Positions 47,916 to 56,105 of a stretch of DNA of 64,000 bases are shown here, one piece after another (position 1 is the stretch's first letter; every line of letters begins with the position of its first letter). Source of the stretch: Paramesorhizobium leguminum (GTDB taxonomy: Bacteria > Pseudomonadota > Alphaproteobacteria > Rhizobiales > Rhizobiaceae); contig NZ_QJTF01000017.1 of the NCBI RefSeq assembly GCF_003217235.1, positions 1 through 64,000 on the forward strand, read 5' to 3'. The translations under genes and the position numbers were made by a program. The notes beneath the pieces are model-generated. The model was given only the letters and a program-made list of their open reading frames with translations. It ran no database searches and had not been told where the DNA came from.

Positions 47916-47959
47916 TGTAATACAGATTGTTGACAACTTTTCCCGCGCCCTCCATTAAT
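47916..47959 (+). promoter_or_regulatory. GntR box and promoter before the enolase-superfamily gene
   Basis: TGTAATACA (47916-47924) lies 5 bases before TTGACA (47930-47935), which is followed at 17-18 bases by CATTAA/ATTAAT. A regulator bound to the box would be beside the polymerase site. The promoter serves the gene at 48005. Confidence 0.5.
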
Positions 47960-48004
47960 CGCGGCAATCGCCCGCGCGCCGGGCCATGCAATCGAGGGAA
48001 GTTC

Positions 48005-49153
48005 ATGATCATCACCGACGTTCAGGTCCGGCTGTTCGAAACCACGACGCGCAGGCATTCGGACAGCGCCGGGCATGCACATCCGGGGCCGCCGCATAAG
48101 GTGCGGCAGGCGCTGCTGACGATCCGGACCGAGGACGGCCATGAAGGCCACTCCTTCACCGCGCCGGAGATCGTACGCCCCCATGTGATCGAGAAATTCG
48201 TGAAGAAGGTGCTGATCGGGCAGGACCACCGCGACCGCGAGCGGCTCTGGCAGGAACTGGCGCATTGGCAGCGCGGATCGGCGGCGCAATTGACCGACCG
48301 CACGCTCGCCGTGGCCGATTGCGCGCTGTGGGACCTTGCAGGGCGGACGCTGGGTCAGCCCATCCATAAGCTGATCGGCGCCTATCGTGACAAGGTGCTC
48401 GCCTATGGCTCGATCATGTGCGGCGATGAGTTGCCGGGCGGCCTCGCTACCCCTGAGGATTACGGCCGCTTTGCCGAAACGCTGGTCAAGCGCGGCTATA
48501 AGGGCATCAAGCTGCATACCTGGATGCCGCCGGTCAGTTGGGCGCCGGACGTGAAGATGGACCTGAAAGCCTGCGCCGCGGTGCGCGAGGCGGTCGGCCC
48601 AGATATCCGCCTGATGATCGACGCCTTTCACTGGTATTCCCGCACGGACGCGCTGGAACTTGGGCGCGGACTGGAAAAGCTCGGCTTCGACTGGATCGAA
48701 GAACCGATGGATGAGCAGTCGATGTCGTCCTACAAATGGCTGGCGGACAATCTCGATATTCCGGTGGTCGGCCCGGAAAGCGCGGCGGGCAAGCACTGGC
48801 ACCGCGCCGAATGGGTCAGATCCGGGGCCTGCGATATCCTGCGCACCGGCGTGAACGATGTCGGCGGTATCACGCCCGCGATCAAGACGATGCGGATGGC
48901 GGAATGCTTCGGCATGGAATGCGAGGTCCACGGCAATACCGCGATGAACCTGCATGTGGTCGCCGCGTCCAAGAACTGCCGCTGGTACGAGCGCGGGCTT
49001 CTGCATCCCTTCCTCGAATATGATGACGGGCACGATTACCTGAATTCGCTGTCCGACCCGATGGACGAGGACGGCTTCGTCCATGTCCCCGACCGTCCGG
49101 GCCTTGGCGAGGACATCAATTTCGACTTCATCGAAAACAACCGCGTGGGCTAG
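48005..49153 (+). CDS. Enolase-superfamily (mandelate racemase-type) dehydratase/racemase
   Basis: A 382-aa MR-group enzyme with the expected active site: K-x-H in GYKGIKLHTW, metal ligands D in LMIDAFHWY, E in WIEEPMDEQ and E in VVGPESAAG, then D in GVNDVGGI and H in ECEVHGNTAMN as the Asp-His base pair. It should abstract the proton alpha to a carboxylate, as sugar-acid dehydratases do. GAGGGAAG precedes ATG 48005. It lies with a GntR gene, an opp-type importer and a binding protein, which suggests one uptake-and-degradation pathway. The substrate is unknown. Confidence 0.9.
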   Translation: MIITDVQVRLFETTTRRHSDSAGHAHPGPPHKVRQALLTIRTEDGHEGHSFTAPEIVRPHVIEKFVKKVLIGQDHRDRERLWQELAHWQRGSAAQLTDRTLAVADCALWDLAGRTLGQPIHKLIGAYRDKVLAYGSIMCGDELPGGLATPEDYGRFAETLVKRGYKGIKLHTWMPPVSWAPDVKMDLKACAAVREAVGPDIRLMIDAFHWYSRTDALELGRGLEKLGFDWIEEPMDEQSMSSYKWLADNLDIPVVGPESAAGKHWHRAEWVRSGACDILRTGVNDVGGITPAIKTMRMAECFGMECEVHGNTAMNLHVVAASKNCRWYERGLLHPFLEYDDGHDYLNSLSDPMDEDGFVHVPDRPGLGEDINFDFIENNRVG

Positions 49154-49176
49154 AGCTGTTTAATGGAATCGCCAAG

Positions 49177-49236
49177 CGCCCTCGCCCTTCGAGGCTCCGC
49201 TCCGCTTCGCTCCACTACGCACCTCAGGATGAGGGC
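49177..49236. repeat. REP-like palindromic repeat, copy 1
   Basis: The segment from CCCTCGCCCTTCGAGGCTCC to CACCTCAGGATGAGGG is of the CCCTCATCCTGAGG-type dispersed palindrome common in alphaproteobacterial intergenic regions. It is inverted relative to the copy at 49254-49315. It follows the enolase-superfamily gene by 24 bases. Confidence 0.6.
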
Positions 49237-49253
49237 TACTGCGGCGTTGCAAC

Positions 49254-49315
49254 CCTTCACCCTCATGGTGAGGTGCGAGCGTGAGCTAAGCCTCGAACCA
49301 CGGGGGTGAAGGGCG
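49254..49315. repeat. REP-like palindromic repeat, copy 2 (inverted)
   Basis: CCCTCATGGTGAGGTGCGAG and AGCCTCGAACCACGGGGG match, on this strand, the reverse complement of the first copy. The two copies flank a 17-base spacer, a bimary-like arrangement that can form a large hairpin between the two genes. The rest of 49154-49381 has no gene. Confidence 0.6.
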
Positions 49316-49381
49316 CACAGTTGTTTCCGTGCGAATATGAAATGCTCTGAAAAGTTCGACATGGAAGGGAGGAGAAGGTGC

Positions 49382-50977
49382 ATGAACGTCTTTCTGAAAA
49401 GCATGGTGCTGGTCGCCTTGCTCGCAAGCGCGGCTGTCGTTCCGGCGCATGCCGGCACGCCTGATGACCAGCTGGTCGTGGCGACGACGATGAACAACAT
49501 CCTGACGCTCGATCCTGCCGGGATTACCGGGCGCGAGACGGTGCAGGTGCTGAACAACATCTACGACACGCTTGTCATTCTCGATCCGAAGGACCGCAGC
49601 CTGCGCCCTCGCCTGGCGGAACGCTGGGAGATTTCGGCGGACCGTATGACGGTGCGCTTTTATCTTCGCCCGGATGCGCGCTTTTCGTCCGGCAATCCGG
49701 TCACCGCCGAGGATGTAAAATGGAGCCTGACGCGCCTGCTCGCGCTCAATCTGGCGCAGGCGTCGGCGTTGAAAACGCGGGGCTTCAAGGCCGGGAACGC
49801 AGAGAAACTGTTCGTGGCCGAAGGCCCGCATACGTTTATCCTCCACCTGCCCCAGCCTGATGATCCAACGCTGGTCATGATGATCCTTGCACAGAACGGC
49901 TTCGGCACCATTCTGGACAAGCAGACCGTTCTGAAACACGAGGTGGCCGGCGATTGGGGCGCGGCGTGGCTACGCACCAATGCAGCCGGGTCCGGGCCAT
50001 ATGTCTTGAGCGCATGGGCGTCGAACGAATATGTCATCATGACGCGCAATCCCGCCTTTTGGGGGCCGAAGCCGGCCATGCGCCGCATCCTGTTCCGCCA
50101 TCTGCCTGAATCGCAGACGCAGCGGCTGATGCTGGAAAAGGGCGATATCGATGTCGCCTATTCCATGCAGTCTCCGGATTTGCGGGCGCTCGAATCCGAT
50201 CCTGATATCGAGATCGAAACGGCCTATGGCTCGGGCTTCTACTATCTCGCCGCCTCGATGAAGGATGAGCGCTTCAAGGACCCGCGCGTGTTGCGGGCGC
50301 TGCGCCATCTGATCGACTATGAGGGCGTGAACCGCGCGGTCATGCCCTATTTCGGCACGCTCCGGCAGCGCCCGATCAGCACCGGCATCATCGGCTCGCT
50401 GCCCGACCCGGGGTACAAGCTCGATATCGCCCGCGCCCGCGCATTGCTCGCCGAAGCGGGCTATTCCAACGGCATGGACGTCACCTTGCGCTTCCTCTCG
50501 GAAGAGCCGTTCTCAAAGGCCGCAACGGCGATCCAGAACACGCTGGAACAGGGAGGCTTTCGCGTGCGCATGATCAGCGGTTCGGGCGACACCATTTACG
50601 GCGCGATGCGCGATCGCAATTTCGAGTTGCTGATCGGCCGCGGCGGCGGCGGCCAGCAGCCGCACCCGGACAACAATCTGCGCGCGCTTGCCTATAATCC
50701 TGATAATTCCGACAAGGCGAAGCTTACGAACTATCAGGGCTGGCGCGCGAGCTATTATGATCCGGAACTCAACCGTAAGGTAGAAAGCGCCCTGCTTGAA
50801 GCCGATCCGGCAAGGCAGAAGGCGGCTTACGAGGACATTCAGACCTATATCGACGCCCATCCGATGCCGATCCAGCCCTTCTCCGAGGTCCTGGACACGG
50901 CGGCGTTCCGGAAAACCGTCCATGGCGTCGTCGCCAGCCCGTGGCTGTCACGCTTCGAGTGGGTCAGCAAGTCGTAA
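49382..50977 (+). CDS. Peptide-type ABC solute-binding protein (family 5)
   Basis: A 531-aa family-5 (OppA/DppA-like) binding protein. The signal peptide is SMVLVALLASAAVVPAHA with cleavage near residue 24; no lipobox is present, so it should be a soluble periplasmic protein. Key segments are LRPRLAERWEISADRMTVRF and YLRPDARFSSGNPVTAEDVK with SGPYVLSAW. GGAGGAGAAGG precedes the ATG at 49382. It is downstream of the enolase-superfamily gene on the same strand, while the matching permeases and ATPases are on the opposite strand. Confidence 0.92.
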   Translation: MNVFLKSMVLVALLASAAVVPAHAGTPDDQLVVATTMNNILTLDPAGITGRETVQVLNNIYDTLVILDPKDRSLRPRLAERWEISADRMTVRFYLRPDARFSSGNPVTAEDVKWSLTRLLALNLAQASALKTRGFKAGNAEKLFVAEGPHTFILHLPQPDDPTLVMMILAQNGFGTILDKQTVLKHEVAGDWGAAWLRTNAAGSGPYVLSAWASNEYVIMTRNPAFWGPKPAMRRILFRHLPESQTQRLMLEKGDIDVAYSMQSPDLRALESDPDIEIETAYGSGFYYLAASMKDERFKDPRVLRALRHLIDYEGVNRAVMPYFGTLRQRPISTGIIGSLPDPGYKLDIARARALLAEAGYSNGMDVTLRFLSEEPFSKAATAIQNTLEQGGFRVRMISGSGDTIYGAMRDRNFELLIGRGGGGQQPHPDNNLRALAYNPDNSDKAKLTNYQGWRASYYDPELNRKVESALLEADPARQKAAYEDIQTYIDAHPMPIQPFSEVLDTAAFRKTVHGVVASPWLSRFEWVSKS

Positions 50978-51020
50978 AGGCTGCGGCAGCGCTCTTGTGG
51001 GTTCGGGCGCAACGCGTTTC

Positions 51021-51040
51021 CGGTTAGCCGCGGCTAACCG
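51021..51040. promoter_or_regulatory. parS centromere site 1 (repABC palindrome)
   Basis: CGGTTAGCCGCGGCTAACCG is a perfect 20-bp palindrome matching the repABC parS form GTTnnnnGCnnnnAAC. It lies about 190 bases before repA. RepB should bind it, and with RepA it segregates the replicon. Confidence 0.85.
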
Positions 51041-51064
51041 ATGTTTCTTGCTCCGGTTCCTGAA

Positions 51065-51080
51065 GTTAGCCGCGGCTAAC
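51065..51080. promoter_or_regulatory. parS centromere site 2
   Basis: GTTAGCCGCGGCTAAC is an exact copy of the 16-bp core of the first site, 42 bases away centre to centre. Together with site 1 it forms the partition site upstream of repA. The gap 50978-51227 also holds the repA promoter region; nothing else is supported. Confidence 0.85.
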
Positions 51081-51227
51081 CGAGCGGAATCGGGGTAGGG
51101 AAAGCATAGGGATTTGTTAACCCTTATTTCCTTGCTGTTTTGGGCGAATCGGACATATCTTTTCATCTGCGGAGATTTTCGCATTCTTGGAATTTTTCCG
51201 CAGCTAGTGTCCAGATGGAATATATTG

Positions 51228-52442
51228 ATGACAACCGTCGCCCAAAAGCGAATCGACGCCGAACCGGACGAATTGAAGACGCTGCTCCAGCGCCATTCGG
51301 CGGCACTGGCTGCGCAGCTGCAGGCGCATCATCTCAGCATCTATCCGCCGAGCGCCGAGAAGGGAATCCGCCACTTTTCTCCAGCCGAAACAGCCAAGCT
51401 CATTGGCGTAACGGAAGGATATCTTCGGCAGGTCGCAGCTGAAATACCGGATGTCTCGACCATCTCGTCCGGCGGTAGACGGTCTTATTCCGTGGAAGCC
51501 ATCCATGAATTCCGGAAGCATCTCCATGCCGGGGCCCGGGGCAATCGCCGTTATCTGCCGTGGCGCAATGACAATGAGCAGCTTCAGGTCGTTTCGGTCA
51601 TGAACTTCAAGGGAGGCTCAGGCAAGACCACAACGTCAGCGCATCTGGCGCAGTATCTTGCGCTGCGGGGTTACCGCGTGCTGGCAATCGATCTCGATCC
51701 GCAGGCCAGTCTCTCGGCCCTGTTCGGCCATCAGCCGGAACTGGACGTAGGGCCCAACGAGACCCTGTACGGTGCGATCCGGTATGATGCCGAGAAACGT
51801 CCGATCTCCGAAATCGTTCGTGCCACCTATATTCCGGACATGCATCTCATCCCCGGGAATCTGGAGCTTATGGAGTTCGAACACGATACGCCAAAGGCGC
51901 TGCTCAACCGCGCGCCGGGCGATACCCTATTCTTTGCCCGCATCGGCCAGGCGCTTGCCCAAATCCAAAAGCTTTATGATGTTGTCGTCATCGACTGTCC
52001 GCCGCAACTGGGCTTTCTGACCATGTCGGCGCTCACGGCGGCCACCTCCGTCCTGATCACGGTTCATCCGCAGATGCTTGACGTCATGTCGATGAACCAG
52101 TTCCTGGCGATGACCAGCGATCTTCTCGAAGAGATCGGCAGGGCAGGGGCTTCCTCGCAATATTCGTGGATGAAATATCTCATCACACGCTTCGAGCCGA
52201 GTGATGGTCCGCAGAACCAGATGGTTGCGTTTCTCCGCTCGATTTTCGGGGATCACGTTCTTAATCATCCGATGCTCAAGAGCACGGCTATCTCCGACGC
52301 GGGCCTGACAAATCAGACAATCTTCGAAGTGGACCGCGGCCAGTTCACGCGCGCGACGTACGATCGTGCGCTTGAATCGATGGAAAATGTCAATGGCGAG
52401 ATTGAAGGCCTTATCAAGAAGGCCTGGGGCAGGATCGCATGA
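51228..52442 (+). CDS. repA: Plasmid partitioning protein RepA (ParA ATPase)
   Basis: A 404-aa ParA-type partition ATPase of the repABC family. The deviant Walker A is FKGGSGKTTTS (about residues 126-136), Walker B region VVIDCPPQLGFLTM and the late LSMNQ-like part DVMSMNQFLAMTSDL. The N-terminal part (SPAETAKLIGVTEGYLRQVA) is a helix-turn-helix-like region used for autorepression. ATG 51228 gives normal RepA length; longer in-frame starts are rejected. It overlaps repB at ATGA. With RepB and parS it distributes replicon copies. Confidence 0.95.
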   Translation: MTTVAQKRIDAEPDELKTLLQRHSAALAAQLQAHHLSIYPPSAEKGIRHFSPAETAKLIGVTEGYLRQVAAEIPDVSTISSGGRRSYSVEAIHEFRKHLHAGARGNRRYLPWRNDNEQLQVVSVMNFKGGSGKTTTSAHLAQYLALRGYRVLAIDLDPQASLSALFGHQPELDVGPNETLYGAIRYDAEKRPISEIVRATYIPDMHLIPGNLELMEFEHDTPKALLNRAPGDTLFFARIGQALAQIQKLYDVVVIDCPPQLGFLTMSALTAATSVLITVHPQMLDVMSMNQFLAMTSDLLEEIGRAGASSQYSWMKYLITRFEPSDGPQNQMVAFLRSIFGDHVLNHPMLKSTAISDAGLTNQTIFEVDRGQFTRATYDRALESMENVNGEIEGLIKKAWGRIA

Positions 52443-53473
52443 GCCGGAAGCAAATCTTCGCAAATCTGACGCCGCCGGCAGAAAGCGCCGAAGCAGCTTC
52501 GGCTAGTTCCCAAGATGCTCTCGCACGGCGTCCGTCCCGCATTCGGCCGCTACTGGGCTCGCCCGATTTGGTGGATGATGCCGGCAGGTCCCCCGTCGGT
52601 GCCCTTGGCCGGTCCCTGGGTGAATTGAGCGAGCGCTCGCGCCGTGCCGATGAGATCGAGGAAAAGCTGCGCGCCGGCCAAGCCGTCGTTGAGCTTGATC
52701 CTGCGTCTATCGACCCGTCTTTCATTCCAGATCGCATGCTTTCCGACGACGAACCATTCCGGTCATTCGTCGAATCCATTCGCGAGCAAGGCCAGCAGGT
52801 GCCTATCCTCGTGCGCCCGCACCCTCAAAAGACGGGCGCGTATCAGGTTGCTTTCGGACACCGGCGGCTGCGGGCTGCACTGGAGCTGGATATCGGGGTC
52901 AAAGCAATCGTTCGCAATCTCACCGACCAGGAACTGGTCGTAGCCCAGGGGCAGGAGAACAATGAGAGGCAGGACCTCTCCTACATCGAGAAAGTTCGGT
53001 TCGCCCAGAAGCTGGCGGAGCGCTTTTCACGTGATGTCGTCATGGCGGCTCTCGCGATTTATAAAAGTGACTTATCCAACATGCTTGCTGTTGCGGTTAA
53101 GATCCCAACCGAGCTGGTCGATGCAATTGGCCCAGCCCATGGTATCGGCCGGCGCAATTGGATGGCGCTTGCTGAGGTGTTGACGGCAGGCAAGGAGCGG
53201 ATGGAAATGGCCTTAAGCGTTGCTACCAAGCCCGAAGTCGCAATGCTCCCCTCGAAGGAACGATTCGAGGCGGTGGCTCGGGCATTGACTGAAAAGGCGT
53301 CCGTGCGAAACGCCAACGCTGTCCTTCTGCCGGGAGGGCAGGAAATCGCCCAGATTGCGCAGACAAAACAGAAAATCACGCTCACGATCGACCGGCGCAC
53401 GTCTCCGGATTTCGCGGACTTCGTGATGAACGAGCTTCCTCGCCTCTACGCCGAGCACACAAAATCGCGGTAG
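52439..53473 (+). CDS. repB: Plasmid partitioning protein RepB (ParB)
   Basis: A 344-aa ParB-type protein. The N-terminal RepB/ParB box is VPILVRPHPQKTGAYQVAFG with HRRLRAALELD; the NERQDLSYIEKVRFAQKLAE segment and central helix-turn-helix (KSDLSNMLAVAVKIP) bind parS. The start overlaps repA (ATGA), so it is co-translated. The 196-base gap after it encodes the ctRNA that controls repC. Confidence 0.95.
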   Translation: MSRKQIFANLTPPAESAEAASASSQDALARRPSRIRPLLGSPDLVDDAGRSPVGALGRSLGELSERSRRADEIEEKLRAGQAVVELDPASIDPSFIPDRMLSDDEPFRSFVESIREQGQQVPILVRPHPQKTGAYQVAFGHRRLRAALELDIGVKAIVRNLTDQELVVAQGQENNERQDLSYIEKVRFAQKLAERFSRDVVMAALAIYKSDLSNMLAVAVKIPTELVDAIGPAHGIGRRNWMALAEVLTAGKERMEMALSVATKPEVAMLPSKERFEAVARALTEKASVRNANAVLLPGGQEIAQIAQTKQKITLTIDRRTSPDFADFVMNELPRLYAEHTKSR

Positions 53474-53525
53474 GGGCAAGGGATATATGAAGTAAACAGG
53501 AGAACTGAATCCGCAAAAGGAAAAA

Positions 53526-53601
53526 GGCCCCCGAAACGACGTCCGGAAGCCCTTCTCAAGTGTGGTAACGAGAGAATCGCATTTCCGCGAATCACTGTCA
53601 A
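53526..53601 (-). ncRNA. Counter-transcribed RNA controlling repC (ctRNA/incA)
   Basis: On the minus strand TTGACA (53601-53596) and GATTCT (53578-53573) are 17 bases apart. Transcription would start near 53566 and end in a 10-bp GC-rich stem (about 53526-53551, arms GGCTTCCG and CGGGGGCC) followed by a T-run. This is the location and form of repABC ctRNAs (like ctRNA of p42d), which base-pair with the repC leader to limit replication. The whole repB-repC gap (53474-53669) is therefore explained. Confidence 0.8.
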
Positions 53602-53669
53602 GAGTCCTTGTGACTTGAGCGCCGTTTCGGCGAGCGGATTTCTTTTGCCTTAACCATAGGTGAAGAAAA

Positions 53670-54956
53670 ATGCAGACGCATATATCAACGACGCCCTTTG
53701 GGCGGCGGCGGGTGTTGCTTGGCCAGATTTCGAGCCAGAAGGCCGCTCGGGAAATGCCAAGGGACGCCTCTGTCCAGAAATGGCATGTCTTCCAGCATAT
53801 CCGCGAGGCGCGGGATCTGCTCGGCGCGACCGACCGCGCGCTGGCGATCCTTAACGCCCTGCTGTCGTTCCATCCCGAGACCACGCTGACCGGTGATGGC
53901 GAACTAGTGGTCTGGCCGTCGAACGAGCTTCTGAGCGCGCGCGCCAATGGCATGCCGGCGACGACGCTGCGGCGGCATCTGGCGGTGCTTGTCGATTGCG
54001 GCCTCATCATCCGGCGCGACAGCCCCAACGGCAAGCGCTTCGCCCGCAAGGGGAGGGGAGGGGAGATCGAGCAGGCTTATGGCTTCGACCTGTCACCGCT
54101 TGTCGCCCGTGCGGCGGAGTTCAGGGATTTGGCCGAAGCGGTGCAGACGGAGAAAAAGGCTTTTCGCGTTTCGAAGGAGAAACTGACGCTCATTCGCCGC
54201 GACATCGTCAAAATGATCGACGTCGGCATTGAGGAAGGCGTTCCGGCGCCATGGGGCCGGATGCAGATCGTTTATCGCCAGATCCTGGCCAAGCTGCCGC
54301 GCTCCGCGCCGAAACAGGTGATCGACGCGGTCTGCGAGGAGCTGCAGCTGCTGTGGCAGGAAATCCGCGACACATTGGAATCCTTCACGGATTCTCAGAA
54401 TCAGGACGGCAATGAGTCCCATTTTGGGCGCCATATACAGAATTCAAAACCAGACTCTTATTCTGAATCTGAATATGGCTCAGGAATAAAACAAGAAGCG
54501 GGCGGCACCGTTGCGGAAAGCGACAACATTCGCGCCCTGCCCAAACGAGAGTTGCCCTTGGGGATCGTACTGGACGCCTGCCCAGGCTTGGCCGAGCTTG
54601 CCGAAGGCGGCGCCATCCGGCACTGGCGCGAATTTCTGGCCGCGGCGGAAAAGGCTAGGCCGATGCTGGGGATCAGCCCGAGCGCCTGGCGCGAGGCACG
54701 AGAGGTGATGGGCGAGCAGCAAGCGGCGATCACGCTGGCGGCGATTTATGAACGGTCCGATCAGATCAACAATGCCGGCGGTTACTTACGCAGCCTGACC
54801 GAGCGCGCCAGGCAAGGCAAATTCTCCACCTGGCCGATGATCATGGCCCTGCTGAGAAACAAGCTCGACGCGAAGAAAATGGCGGGCGAGGGGGGCGGTC
54901 GCAGGCTGCAGGTCTCCGAAGCACTGCTGAACAGTCTCAGAAAGCCGGGATCGTGA
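53670..54956 (+). CDS. repC: Replication initiator RepC
   Basis: A 428-aa RepC initiator. The N-terminal part (HISTTPFGRRRVLLGQI, VQKWHVFQHIREARDLLG, WPSNELLSARANGMPATTLR) is a winged-helix replication domain; the C-terminus has INNAGGYLRSLTERARQGKF typical of the family. An AT-rich stretch inside the gene (about 54430-54490) is where the origin of repABC replicons usually lies. It follows repB after the ctRNA gap. It converges with the ureohydrolase gene. Confidence 0.95.
   Translation: MQTHISTTPFGRRRVLLGQISSQKAAREMPRDASVQKWHVFQHIREARDLLGATDRALAILNALLSFHPETTLTGDGELVVWPSNELLSARANGMPATTLRRHLAVLVDCGLIIRRDSPNGKRFARKGRGGEIEQAYGFDLSPLVARAAEFRDLAEAVQTEKKAFRVSKEKLTLIRRDIVKMIDVGIEEGVPAPWGRMQIVYRQILAKLPRSAPKQVIDAVCEELQLLWQEIRDTLESFTDSQNQDGNESHFGRHIQNSKPDSYSESEYGSGIKQEAGGTVAESDNIRALPKRELPLGIVLDACPGLAELAEGGAIRHWREFLAAAEKARPMLGISPSAWREAREVMGEQQAAITLAAIYERSDQINNAGGYLRSLTERARQGKFSTWPMIMALLRNKLDAKKMAGEGGGRRLQVSEALLNSLRKPGS
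54430..54490. other. AT-rich stretch in repC, probable oriV location
   Basis: About 60 bases rich in A and T (encoding NSKPDSYSESEYGSGIKQ) stand out from the GC-rich surroundings inside repC. In repABC replicons the origin lies within repC at such an AT-rich segment. The exact limits are not defined. Confidence 0.5.
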
Positions 54957-54988
54957 TATGCAGGGAGGGAGCTATGGCGTTCCCTGTC

Positions 54989-55900
54989 TCAACTCTGCCG
55001 GACGACGGCGCCAATCGCATTGACGAGGAGGCGAGAAGCCGTCAGCGTGGACAAGCCGTCGAGATCGGCTGGAGGGTAGAGTTCGACCAGGTCGAATCCT
55101 GCGATTGTCGCCCGCTTGCCGAGACCGGCGATCAGGTCGATGACATGTGTATACGTAAGGCCTCCGGGTGTCCGCGCCGCAACGCCGGGCATGATGCTCG
55201 GGTCAAGGCCGTCGCAGTCGAGGGTGATGACAACCTTGGCGCCTTCCGGAATATGCCGGAGCGCGGCGTCGATGCCATGGGCATGAACCTCGCGGGCGGT
55301 TACGAAGCGGCTGCCATATTGCCGCGCCGCTTCGATCTCGGCGGGGCGGGCGCTGCCGACGCCGCGAAGGCCAACCTGCACGATGCCGGCCACATGCGGC
55401 ATTTCGCTCGCCCGCCGCATCGGGCTCGAATAGCCGTAGGGCTCGCCATCCACCGTGTCGCGCCAATCGATATGCGCGTCGATCTGCAGGATCCAGACCG
55501 GCCCGTGATCCGTAAAACCGGTGAGAAAGGGAATAACCACGGAATCATCGCCGCCAAGCATGACCGGCACGGCCGGCAATGCCAGGATTTCGCGCGTCTT
55601 CGCTTCGATCCGTGCGCGGTTTCCGGCATTGTCATGCATGGTCGTGGGGATATTACCGGCATCGATGCAGCACATGGGATGGCCACCGAACAGCGGGCCG
55701 CCGAGATCGAAATCCCAATGTGCAATAAGCCCGGCATCTTCCTGGCTTGCGGCGCGGATAGCATCGGCAGCCATGGCGTGGCTGCTGCTGTCCTTGCCCG
55801 GATAGGTGCTGGCGTGGCCGGCGCCGAAGATCACCGCGCGCGGCTTGATGCCGTCGGCGAGACGATCGGGTAGGCCGAGAAAGGAAGGCGAGACGCTCAT
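54989..55900 (-). CDS. Ureohydrolase (agmatinase/arginase family)
   Basis: A 303-aa ureohydrolase fold protein. It has the metal motifs DAHIDW and TLDCDGLDPSIMPG (Asp/His ligands). The usual GGDHS is GGDDS here, so one ligand differs from canonical agmatinase. AGGA precedes ATG 55900. The family hydrolyses guanidino compounds to urea plus an amine. Without other pathway genes nearby the substrate cannot be named. It converges with repC, with 32 bases between stops. Bases 55901-56105 show no gene. Confidence 0.85.
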   Translation of the reverse strand: MSVSPSFLGLPDRLADGIKPRAVIFGAGHASTYPGKDSSSHAMAADAIRAASQEDAGLIAHWDFDLGGPLFGGHPMCCIDAGNIPTTMHDNAGNRARIEAKTREILALPAVPVMLGGDDSVVIPFLTGFTDHGPVWILQIDAHIDWRDTVDGEPYGYSSPMRRASEMPHVAGIVQVGLRGVGSARPAEIEAARQYGSRFVTAREVHAHGIDAALRHIPEGAKVVITLDCDGLDPSIMPGVAARTPGGLTYTHVIDLIAGLGKRATIAGFDLVELYPPADLDGLSTLTASRLLVNAIGAVVRQS

Positions 55901-56105
55901 GTCCAAATCCTGATGCAGGTGCGACGGAAATTGCGGAGCCGGGAGGAGGCCTCCAGCCTGCATTTAAGCATATCATCTTCTGTTAGGCAGCGGGGGCCTC
56001 CAGATCTGTCGGTTCTACTTTATGATTTCAATTGAAGCGCTAAGCTGAAAATCCAGCACGCATTTTTGACCTGACGATTTCACGCCGGCAGCAGGGGAGG
56101 GACTC

